Source of the DNA: an uncultured Alistipes sp.
GTDB taxonomy: Bacteria > Bacteroidota > Bacteroidia > Bacteroidales > Rikenellaceae
Length of the DNA stretch: 9,827 bases
Direction: 5' to 3'
Assembly (NCBI GenBank): GCA_900769525.1
Contig: CAAGGY010000076.1
Coordinates: 1-9,827 of the forward strand
The position numbers were made by a program, and so were the translations under genes. Under the pieces are notes generated by a model, which worked only from the letters and a program-made list of their open reading frames with translations, was not told the DNA's origin and did not search any database. Below are positions 1-6,042 of this stretch, one piece after another; the first letter of the stretch is position 1; each line of letters opens with the position of its first letter.

Positions 1-221
1 ATGAGGCTACGATGAAGCGCCTCGGCATAGATAAGGTTGGCCGCTTTGGAGAGCACGAAGTTTACTTCGTCTGCCACAAACCTGGCATAGGCAAGATAAA
101 GTTGCGCTACTATGCTGGCTGCCCGAAGGAGGATCGTGGTCCCGATATGAGTGGTAAGATTGTGACGAAGGAGTATCTTATCATCGCCCGTGAGAATAAC
201 GACCGAGGAGGCTGGTTGTAG
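1..221 (+). CDS. 3' end of an unrecognised protein gene (partial)
   Basis: The reading frame is open from the left edge of the window (first full codon at base 3) to the TAG at 219-221, so this is probably the C-terminal part of a longer protein. An internal ATG at 12 would give 69 residues, but nothing resembling a promoter can be seen because the window begins 11 bases earlier. The peptide is basic and soluble, with Gly-rich and Tyr-rich stretches (for example HKPGIGKIKLRYY) and two cysteines. It has no membrane segment or signal peptide. I do not recognise the family. It converges on the minus-strand lipoprotein operon, and I see no T-rich terminator of its own before that operon's end. 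I am fairly sure it is coding. Whether it starts at 12 or upstream of the window is undecided. Confidence 0.5.
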   Translation, partial: EATMKRLGIDKVGRFGEHEVYFVCHKPGIGKIKLRYYAGCPKEDRGPDMSGKIVTKEYLIIARENNDRGGWL

Positions 222-293
222 AATTTATATGGTATAATTTTGCCTCATTACCGTTTTGTAATTTGGGGCGAAGATAGCTAAGAGAGTAACCCT

Positions 294-332
294 AAACAAA
301 AAGTGCCTATCCAGCCGGGCTGGATAGGCACT
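294..332 (-). terminator. Intrinsic terminator of the minus-strand operon
   Basis: A perfect inverted repeat has arms AGTGCCTATCCAGCC (302-316) and GGCTGGATAGGCACT (318-332), leaving one or three unpaired central bases. Read on the minus strand, the hairpin is followed at once by a T-rich run (complement of 294-302, TTTTTGTTT). It lies 26 bases after the stop of the last minus-strand gene. On the plus strand the bases after the hairpin are not T-rich, so it mainly serves the minus strand, though the strong stem could also slow plus-strand transcription from the left-edge gene. Confidence 0.9.
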
Positions 333-357
333 ACCGTTATTGTATAGAAGAGGTGGT

Positions 358-1611
358 CTACTTCTTCTGTGGTGCTGGCTGCTTTGCTGGCTGCACAGGA
401 ACGATGGTGCGAGGCGTAGCCTTCTTATCATTGTTGCCCTGCTGCTTTGCTGACACCTTCTCTGGCATAGGCTTCAAAGGCAACTTCTTAGGGAGTGCAG
501 GAACTGTTGCATTTGCACCCTCGACAACCTTGTTAAGCTCTACGTTAATAACGATAGGCTCGCCTGCAAGGAGCTGCTGTGAGCGAGGTGCAAACTTCGC
601 TGGTGCCCAGATGGTGATGCTACCGCCCTGACCTACGAGTGGCAAGCAGTGCTTGATAGCTGCAATACGGAACTGGTCGAGAACCATCATCTGGCTCTTC
701 ACCTTCTCAAGCTGCTCAGTAGCCATATTGATGCGTACGTTACGCACTGAGTCGGTAATCTCCTTATCCTCCTTAATTCGCTGGATAGTCTCCTGGAAGC
801 TCTCGATGCGAGACTGAGTAGACTCAACGAGGCGGCCACGGAAGCTGTAGAGCTCGTAAGCTACGGCGATGCTATCCTTAGCTGCTGGCTTAATCTCGTT
901 ACCAGGGTTGTTGATACGGTAGTAGATAGTGTCGCCATTAACGTCGAAGACCTTAACCTCTGGGCGTGTTGCAATCTCTGCAAGCCATGCCTCAGCCTGC
1001 TCTTTGATCATATTTGGAAGCTCTGCACGCTGGAAGTGCTGAAGAGTTTTAATCATCTGTGCTGTTGTGAGCTTCATTGTTGAGTCTACCAAGCTGTCTG
1101 CCTCCACAGCCTTAGCGTCACGAATTGCCTGAGCAATGTAGTGCACGTTGTAAGGTGTGTTTTGCGTAAGGAGCATCATAGCGTTGATGCGTGAAATCAT
1201 CGAGGTAAACATTGTGTTGGTGAACTTCTCGTCGTAGATCTCTGGCAATGGAATCTCGTTGTTGCGAGTGAACATACGCTGGCGCATGACGTTCTGGTAC
1301 TCAGCGAGGTGCGACTTCTGGTACTCGCCAAACTCCTTCTGGAGCTGGTCAATTTCGTCGAACGACTTAACACCCTTCTCGAATGTCTCGATGTAGGTCT
1401 GAGCCATAAGCTCGTTGTCGTACTGAAGCTCTGGAGCCTTCACCTGGAGGTAGAGGGCATAGTTCATACCAAGGGCATAAGAGAGTGTGTCAAACTCAGC
1501 CTCAGGGTTGTTAACGCCCTTGTTCAACACAGGAGCGAAGTAGAGTTTTGGCTCGTTGCTACACGAAGCCATTGTGGCAATGAGGGCCACGGCAAATAGG
1601 ATTTTCTTCAT
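358..1611 (-). CDS. Large FKBP-like lipoprotein with expanded helical regions
   Basis: This 417-residue protein is predicted to be an exported lipoprotein of the FKBP-type peptidyl-prolyl isomerase family. The signal peptide covers residues 1-16 and ends in a lipobox (MAS before Cys17). The motif DTLSYALGMN (41-50) matches the start of the FKBP_N helical dimerisation domain. A second stretch with the same flavour follows at about 125-200, ending in an LTTAQMIKTLQHFQ helix, so the helical domain may be duplicated. From about 204 the standard linker (EAWLAE..PEVKV) leads into an FKBP-like domain at 218-363. That domain is interrupted at about 262-315 by a charged, helical, probably coiled-coil insertion. 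Residues 365-417 form a Pro/Lys/Ala-rich tail. The usual FKBP pocket aromatics and the FD pair are not evident, so a chaperone or binding role seems likelier than isomerase activity. It is last in the minus-strand group, 26 bases after its shorter paralogue. Confidence 0.8.
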   Translation of the reverse strand: MKKILFAVALIATMASCSNEPKLYFAPVLNKGVNNPEAEFDTLSYALGMNYALYLQVKAPELQYDNELMAQTYIETFEKGVKSFDEIDQLQKEFGEYQKSHLAEYQNVMRQRMFTRNNEIPLPEIYDEKFTNTMFTSMISRINAMMLLTQNTPYNVHYIAQAIRDAKAVEADSLVDSTMKLTTAQMIKTLQHFQRAELPNMIKEQAEAWLAEIATRPEVKVFDVNGDTIYYRINNPGNEIKPAAKDSIAVAYELYSFRGRLVESTQSRIESFQETIQRIKEDKEITDSVRNVRINMATEQLEKVKSQMMVLDQFRIAAIKHCLPLVGQGGSITIWAPAKFAPRSQQLLAGEPIVINVELNKVVEGANATVPALPKKLPLKPMPEKVSAKQQGNNDKKATPRTIVPVQPAKQPAPQKK

Positions 1612-1637
1612 AGTTTAATGTTATTATTAAGATTTTA

Positions 1638-2324
1638 TCATCTTACAATTTCGTGGAGCTTAATCTCGTAGAAGAGCATCTGGTTGGGCTTCACGCCAAT
1701 AGAGTCGCAGCCTGCCGAGCTGAAGGCGAGTGCCGATGGCACCCACGCCATGATGTGACCTCCAGGGCCAATAAGGCGAATAGCCTCCTGCACACCCTTA
1801 GGGAAGCTGTTGAGTGTAGTTCTTATCTTGCTCTTTGTGTGGTATGTAGTGTCGAGCTTCTCGCCCGCAACGTTGTTGATGCGGTAGTTCATGACAATGG
1901 TGTCACGTCCCTGTCGCACAGCACTCTTCACGTCACCCAGCTCGATAATCTTGTAGGTGAGGCCTGAGTTTGTTGCCACATACCTTCTATCGCTCTTGCG
2001 CAAATCCTCCAAGAACTGGTTCTCGAGGGCCTTGGTGCGCTCATATACGTCGAAGTTCATATACTTCATAAAGGCGTAGCGTGCCTCGTCGTCGTTGAGC
2101 TTAGGCTGCGCTGCATAGATATCTTTGATTGCCTGGCAGACGGCGTCGACATTAAGCAGTGAGTCCTTCTCGTAGAGGTTTAGTCCGAGGTTCATGCCCA
2201 GGGCATACGACACCGAGTCGATACCATTATTAATGACGTAGTTTTGGCTGGTACTCTTTCCACGGTTACAAGCCACGCCACACACCATGGCGAGTAGGGC
2301 GATGGCCCAAATAGTCTTCTTCAT
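1638..2324 (-). CDS. FKBP-type peptidyl-prolyl isomerase-like lipoprotein
   Basis: A 228-residue lipoprotein with an N-terminal signal (residues 1-18) and an acylation cysteine at Cys19 in GVAC. The lipobox is slightly atypical because Gly rather than Leu sits at -3. Residues about 36-112 form the FKBP_N helical region, starting with DSVSYALGMN. A linker (NSGLTYKIIELGD, 119-131) leads to an FKBP domain at about 141-227, shown by VMNYRIN, the AIRLIGPGG turn (181-189), MAWVPSALAF (192-201) and the closing strand MLFYEIKLHEI. Family members turn prolyl peptide bonds and help fold periplasmic or surface proteins. Here the usual GWxxG tryptophan is Val177 (PKGVQEA) and the pocket LAYG is LAFSS, so activity may be weak. 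The ATG lies 3 bases after the nhaA stop, which implies co-transcription. It resembles the next gene downstream in its N-terminal motif, which suggests an old tandem duplication. Confidence 0.85.
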   Translation of the reverse strand: MKKTIWAIALLAMVCGVACNRGKSTSQNYVINNGIDSVSYALGMNLGLNLYEKDSLLNVDAVCQAIKDIYAAQPKLNDDEARYAFMKYMNFDVYERTKALENQFLEDLRKSDRRYVATNSGLTYKIIELGDVKSAVRQGRDTIVMNYRINNVAGEKLDTTYHTKSKIRTTLNSFPKGVQEAIRLIGPGGHIMAWVPSALAFSSAGCDSIGVKPNQMLFYEIKLHEIVR

Positions 2325-2327
2325 ATC

Positions 2328-3695
2328 TTACTTTCTCTTTTTATGCATCAAAATAATGAGTGCTGAGCCAAGTAGCGCAGCGACGGTTGAGGCCATAATG
2401 ATTGATATTTTACCCTTATTGATAAAGTCAATCTGTGTTGCTGGGTCGAAGGCGAGGTTGTCGACAAATATCGACATTGTAAAGCCGATACCTCCCAGGC
2501 AGGCTACGGCGAATAACATTCCCCATGTAGCACCTGCAGGGCGCTCTGCAATACCCAATTTAATGGCGATATAGCTAAACAGCGATATGCCGATTGGCTT
2601 GCCCAATACTAAGCCAAAGAATATACCCATACCTATCGAGCCAGCCTCTGCGCTATACTCGAAGATGTTGAAGTACTCTGCCGACTCGATATGCACACCT
2701 GCGTTTACAAGGGCAAATATAGGCATGATGATAAAGTTGACGTATGGCATGAGTAGGTGCTCCACACGATGGCTCATGCTCTCTGCGCCGTTCGATATCT
2801 GCTTCATGCGGTGGATGTAGTATAGGCGTTTCTCCTCAGCCTCGTTCGTATCCTCGATGTTGTCGGCAGCAACAATCTCCTTCTCGATCATGTCGGCCTT
2901 ATGGAGATAGTATGAGCGGCTGTAGCGAGGTGTTGTTGGGATGAGCATTGCCATTGCTACGCCCGATATTGTTGCGTGAACGCCTGAGTAGTAGAATAGA
3001 ATCCATACGATGCAGGCAGGTACAAGGTAGGCAATCATTCTAAATTCGCCGAGGCGGCGCATAAAGTAGACACCAACCATAACGAGTATCGCTATGCCAA
3101 GTAGTAGTAGGTTAGGTGTCTGACCATAGAATAGGGCGATAACAAGGATAGCTCCTAAGTCGTCGGCAACGGCCAGCGCAGTAAGGAATACCTTGAGGGA
3201 GATGGGCACACGGTTGCCAAGCAGCGACATGATACCTATGGCAAAGGCGATGTCGGTTGCCGTAGGAATACCCCAACCGCTAATGCTCTCTGTGCCAAAG
3301 TTGAATGTTGTGTAGATTAATGCTGGTGCGAGCATACCACCTATGGCTGCCACGACAGGCAGAATAGCCTTCTTGGGTGTCGAGAGTTGTCCGTGAGATA
3401 GTTCTCGGCGAATCTCAAGGCCTACGGTGAAGAAGAATATCACCATCAATGCGTCGTTTACAAACTTCTCGACTGTCATCTTCTCGGGGAAGAGGTTGCC
3501 GTCAATCCACAAGCCGAGCTCCATGTGAAGCAGTTTGTGGTAGAGGTGTGATGTTGCTGGTAGGTTGGCCAACAGCATTGCGATGATTACGCAGACCACC
3601 AAGACTATACCGCCAGCCCAGGGTGCCTGAAGAAAGTTGTTTCCTTGCTGTGATAGGATGTGCATGCGCTTCACCCTTCCGAACTTTGTAAACAT
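2328..3695 (-). CDS. nhaA: Na+/H+ antiporter NhaA
   Basis: A 455-residue inner-membrane antiporter that expels Na+ (or Li+) in exchange for protons, serving pH and sodium homeostasis. About 12 hydrophobic segments can be traced. Signature residues are present: TATDIAFA (145-152, Asp148 matching E. coli Asp133), AVADDLGAI (175-183, the Asp178-Asp179 ion-binding pair) and GKPIGI (365-370, Lys366 matching Lys300). The C-terminal LGGIGFTMSIF (400-410) is also typical. It is longer than the E. coli protein (388 residues) mainly because of a charged hydrophilic insertion at about 257-308, before the RVEHLLMPYVNF helix; this should lie on the cytoplasmic side. The chosen ATG gives a short basic N-terminus, and an in-frame ATG at codon 11 is an alternative. 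It follows the ureohydrolase-like gene by 39 bases and precedes the FKBP lipoprotein by 3 bases. Confidence 0.95.
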   Translation of the reverse strand: MFTKFGRVKRMHILSQQGNNFLQAPWAGGIVLVVCVIIAMLLANLPATSHLYHKLLHMELGLWIDGNLFPEKMTVEKFVNDALMVIFFFTVGLEIRRELSHGQLSTPKKAILPVVAAIGGMLAPALIYTTFNFGTESISGWGIPTATDIAFAIGIMSLLGNRVPISLKVFLTALAVADDLGAILVIALFYGQTPNLLLLGIAILVMVGVYFMRRLGEFRMIAYLVPACIVWILFYYSGVHATISGVAMAMLIPTTPRYSRSYYLHKADMIEKEIVAADNIEDTNEAEEKRLYYIHRMKQISNGAESMSHRVEHLLMPYVNFIIMPIFALVNAGVHIESAEYFNIFEYSAEAGSIGMGIFFGLVLGKPIGISLFSYIAIKLGIAERPAGATWGMLFAVACLGGIGFTMSIFVDNLAFDPATQIDFINKGKISIIMASTVAALLGSALIILMHKKRK

Positions 3696-3734
3696 AGGCT
3701 ATTTTAGGTTTTATTCGTTCGTTGTAGTCAAAAG

Positions 3735-4793
3735 TTATAGTACATCGTCGCACTCTACGTGCTTGAGTGCCATGCTGCACATCTTAAACAGCAGGCGTGC
3801 AGCAATCATTGCATCGCTCTTGTCGTCAACATCGGGCACAACCTCCGTAAGGTCGAAACCCACAATCTGACGTCCTGAGGCTACAATCTTGCCCATGAGA
3901 TATACCACCTCTGGGAAGCGAAGGCCACCCGAAATTGTAGTGCCAGTGTGTGGTGAACACTCGATTGTGAGGCCGTCGATGTCGAGCGATATGTAGACCT
4001 TTTCAGGTAGCGAGTCGACAATCTCCTGAGCTATTGTCGACCAGTTGACGCCCTCGAAGTGCGCAGACCAGATATATTGGCCTGTGAATAGTCGAATACG
4101 CTCGTCCTGCTCGGCACGCTCCCACTCGGCGTGGCTAAACTCACGCACACCAACCGATACAAGGCGGTCGATACCCTCTACGTCACGAAGCACGTTGTGC
4201 ATGATTGAGTCGTGTGAGTGGGTGAATCCATAATGGTTCTCCTTAAGGTTGCATCGTGCGTCGATGTGCAGCACTCCGATATGCTGGTGATACTCGCCCA
4301 TGGCACGTATGTTGCCGTAGGCTGTCGACTGGTCACCTCCAACAAGACCGACAATCTTGCCACGCTCCAGCCAATGTTTTGCCTGGCTGTATATCTTGTC
4401 GTTGACACTCATTGAGGCCTCATTGATGCGGCGCAGACGGCGGTCGTGCATTATGTTCTCGAAGATATACTCTGCATCGGTGTGGCTTAGTGATATAATC
4501 TTGTCGGCATCTGAGCGTAGACGGTGCGATAGATCTTGAATCGAGTAGTCGATAGGTGCTGTGGCAATGCCTTTGCGCCAGCTATTAGGTGCTGATGGCT
4601 CGTAAAAGTCGATAAAGCGAGATGCCTCGATGATTGCATCAGGGGCATACGAACTGCCAGCACGTGTCGATACTGTCGTGTCCCAGGGGGCAGAGATAAG
4701 CACCAAGGCAGCATCTTCGGCTTCGAGTGGAAAACCGAAGTAGTTTCCGTTGTCGGGAATTATGGCGTTGGGATTAAACTCTCTCTCCTTCAT
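3735..4793 (-). CDS. Arginase/agmatinase-family protein with altered metal-binding residues
   Basis: A 352-residue cytosolic protein of the ureohydrolase family (arginase, agmatinase, formimidoylglutamase), whose members use two Mn ions to hydrolyse guanidino compounds. The fold is recognisable throughout: APWDTTVSTRAGSSYAPDAI near the N-terminus, VGGDQS (151-156), HIDARCNL (176-183), SLDIDG (269-274), PHTGTTISGGL (281-291) and FDLTEVVPDVD (313-323). Numbering is from the ATG at 4793. The metal-binding signatures differ from the family rule: GGDH is GGDQ (Gln155) and DAHxD is DARCN (Arg180, Asn182), while Asp178, Asp271, Asp273 and Glu317 remain. The DP after DxDGL is also replaced, by TI. 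A normal two-Mn centre is therefore unlikely. I prefer the ATG at 4793; an in-frame GTG at 4802 would add three residues. It opens the minus-strand group ahead of nhaA. Closest in feel to Bacteroidota agmatinases, but the substrate is unknown and it may be non-catalytic. Confidence 0.85.
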   Translation of the reverse strand: MKEREFNPNAIIPDNGNYFGFPLEAEDAALVLISAPWDTTVSTRAGSSYAPDAIIEASRFIDFYEPSAPNSWRKGIATAPIDYSIQDLSHRLRSDADKIISLSHTDAEYIFENIMHDRRLRRINEASMSVNDKIYSQAKHWLERGKIVGLVGGDQSTAYGNIRAMGEYHQHIGVLHIDARCNLKENHYGFTHSHDSIMHNVLRDVEGIDRLVSVGVREFSHAEWERAEQDERIRLFTGQYIWSAHFEGVNWSTIAQEIVDSLPEKVYISLDIDGLTIECSPHTGTTISGGLRFPEVVYLMGKIVASGRQIVGFDLTEVVPDVDDKSDAMIAARLLFKMCSMALKHVECDDVL

Positions 4794-4849
4794 AGATATC
4801 ACGTTTTTAAGGGTAAAACATATTTACCTATCGGCGCTAAAATATCGTG

Positions 4850-4857
4850 CAAATATA
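4850..4857 (-). promoter_or_regulatory. -7 promoter element for the minus-strand operon
   Basis: Read on the minus strand this is TATATTTG, a perfect match to the Bacteroidota -7 consensus TAnnTTTG. It lies about 57 bases before the preferred ATG of the ureohydrolase-like gene, which would give a leader of about 45-50 bases. No clear TTTG is found at the expected -33 distance, so the promoter is called from one half only. Confidence 0.55.
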
Positions 4858-4879
4858 ATATTTTTTTGGAAAAAATTCC

Positions 4880-4887
4880 TACCTTTG
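4880..4887 (+). promoter_or_regulatory. Possible -7 promoter element for pdxB
   Basis: TACCTTTG matches TAnnTTTG and sits 51 bases before the pdxB ATG, implying a leader of about 40-45 bases. There is no good -33 TTTG 19-21 bases upstream. Its last five bases lie inside the palindrome at 4883-4903, so a protein binding that site would be expected to affect this promoter. Confidence 0.4.
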
Positions 4888-4903
4888 TTAAAATTTAACA
4901 AAG
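4883..4903. repeat. 21-base palindrome in the divergent intergenic region
   Basis: The arms CTTTGTTAAA (4883-4892) and TTTAACAAAG (4894-4903) are perfect reverse complements around a single A. The site lies between the divergent ureohydrolase-like gene and pdxB and overlaps the candidate pdxB -7 element. There is no G/C-rich stem and no following T run, so it looks more like a protein-binding operator than a terminator. No cognate regulator is encoded in the window. Confidence 0.5.
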
Positions 4904-4938
4904 TAAAATAGCATAATAACCCCTAATCTTGCCCAATT

Positions 4939-5934
4939 ATGCAGATTATCATCGATAGCGATATCCCATTTATTCAGGGTGTTTTCGAGCCATATACCGA
5001 TGTGCGCTACCTCAAGGGTTGCGACATCACTGCAGATAAGCTTGGTGATGCCGAGGTGCTTGTCGTTCGCACTCGTACCCGTTGCGATGCGTCGCTACTT
5101 GAGCACTCGAAGGTTAGATTTATCGCCACGGCAACGATAGGTACCGACCATATAGACCTCGACTACTGTCAGCGTGTGGGCATAGAGGTGTTTAATGCTA
5201 AGGGGTGCAATGCTCGTGGAGTGTTGCAGTGGGTTGCTGCTGTGTTGCGCGATATCGTACTTGGCGATGGTCTGCAGCCGAGCGACTACCGTTTGGGTGT
5301 TGTTGGTGTTGGCTCTGTTGGCTCGCTTGTTGTTGAGTATGCTCGTCGTTGGGGGTTTGAGGTGCTTATGTGCGACCCTCCACGTCAGCAGCGTGAGGGT
5401 GGCGATTTTCGTAGTGTCGAGGAGCTGGCAAGGTGTTGCGATATACTCACCTTTCACACCCCTTATGATGAAACCACCCACCATCTTCTCGATGAGCGCC
5501 TACTCGCAATAATGCCCTCAAAAGCAGTTGTTCTTAACGCCTCGAGAGGTGGGGTAGTGGATAATCGTGCGGTGGCCAATTCTTCGCATCGCTACTATTT
5601 TGACGTTTGGGAAAATGAGCCTAATATTGAGCGTGATGTGCTACTAAAAAGTGCCCTTGCAACGCCCCATGTTGCAGGCTACTCGCTCCAGGGTAAGGCA
5701 AATGCTACATCGCTGGTAGTAAATGCAATAGCTCGAAAGTTTAACCTCCCAATCCAGAACTGGTATCCTGCTGAGGTCTTGCCAACGAAGGTGCTGAGTA
5801 TCGACTGGGAAGAGATGTGCGATACAATCGACCAATATTATCCTATATCGGAAGAGAGTGAATATCTGAAAAATCATCCTGAAGAGTTTGAGAAGATGCG
5901 AAATAGTTACCTCTATCGCACCGAGTATTTCTAA
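4939..5934 (+). CDS. pdxB: 4-phosphoerythronate dehydrogenase
   Basis: A 331-residue cytosolic enzyme of the D-2-hydroxyacid dehydrogenase family. PdxB oxidises 4-phospho-D-erythronate to 2-oxo-3-hydroxy-4-phosphobutanoate, the second step of the DXP-dependent route to pyridoxal phosphate. The NAD-binding motif is GVVGVGSVGS (120-129) followed by an acidic Asp146 in MCDPP. Catalytic residues are Arg203 (NASRGGVVD), Glu227 (WENEP) and His244 (TPHVAGYSLQGKANAT). The last motif, with its Gly-Tyr-Ser-Leu-Gln-Gly-Lys series, separates PdxB from phosphoglycerate dehydrogenases such as SerA. The N-terminus (MQIIIDSDIPFIQGVF) is also typical of PdxB. It is shorter than the E. coli enzyme (378 residues), mostly in the C-terminal dimerisation part. 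It is transcribed away from the ureohydrolase-like gene and ends in its own terminator, so it is probably monocistronic. Confidence 0.92.
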   Translation: MQIIIDSDIPFIQGVFEPYTDVRYLKGCDITADKLGDAEVLVVRTRTRCDASLLEHSKVRFIATATIGTDHIDLDYCQRVGIEVFNAKGCNARGVLQWVAAVLRDIVLGDGLQPSDYRLGVVGVGSVGSLVVEYARRWGFEVLMCDPPRQQREGGDFRSVEELARCCDILTFHTPYDETTHHLLDERLLAIMPSKAVVLNASRGGVVDNRAVANSSHRYYFDVWENEPNIERDVLLKSALATPHVAGYSLQGKANATSLVVNAIARKFNLPIQNWYPAEVLPTKVLSIDWEEMCDTIDQYYPISEESEYLKNHPEEFEKMRNSYLYRTEYF

Positions 5935-5986
5935 TTCTCTGAGCGCTATATTGGGTAAAAATCGTGAAAATAAAATAAATATGCGT

Positions 5987-6014
5987 AAAAGGCTACAACC
6001 TTAGCCTTTTATTT
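5987..6014 (+). terminator. Intrinsic terminator after pdxB
   Basis: The arms AAAAGGCTA (5987-5995) and TAGCCTTTT (6002-6010) enclose a six-base loop, CAACCT. The T run of the second arm continues into ATTTG. It lies 52 bases after the pdxB stop. The adjacent -7 element begins only 6 bases after the stem. Confidence 0.75.
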
Positions 6015-6015
6015 G

Positions 6016-6023
6016 TATATTTG
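6016..6023 (+). promoter_or_regulatory. -7 promoter element for the pyrD-cinA-pncB group
   Basis: TATATTTG matches TAnnTTTG exactly. Transcription would begin near 6028-6031, leaving a short leader of about 12-15 bases before the ATG at 6043. This argues against the in-frame TTG at 6013 as a start, because it would lie upstream of the transcript. A -33 TTTG at the right spacing is absent; that position is occupied by the pdxB terminator stem. Confidence 0.6.
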
Positions 6024-6042
6024 TACTATTAATCATAGATTA

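Noticed and set aside
55..70. Inverted repeat ACGAAGT-TT-ACTTCGT near the left edge.
   Set aside because: It lies inside the coding frame of the partial gene, is short, has a two-base centre and is followed by no T run; probably chance.
247..262. ATTAC/GTAAT hairpin after the left-edge gene, a possible plus-strand terminator.
   Set aside because: Only five A/T-rich pairs and no T run after the stem.
4794..4802. GTG start three codons upstream of the ATG of the ureohydrolase-like gene.
   Set aside because: The ATG at 4793 is the stronger start, and the extra residues add no family similarity.
6013..6042. TTG start that would lengthen the dihydroorotate dehydrogenase-like protein by 10 residues.
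   Set aside because: The -7 element at 6016-6023 overlaps it, so the transcript would begin downstream of this codon.
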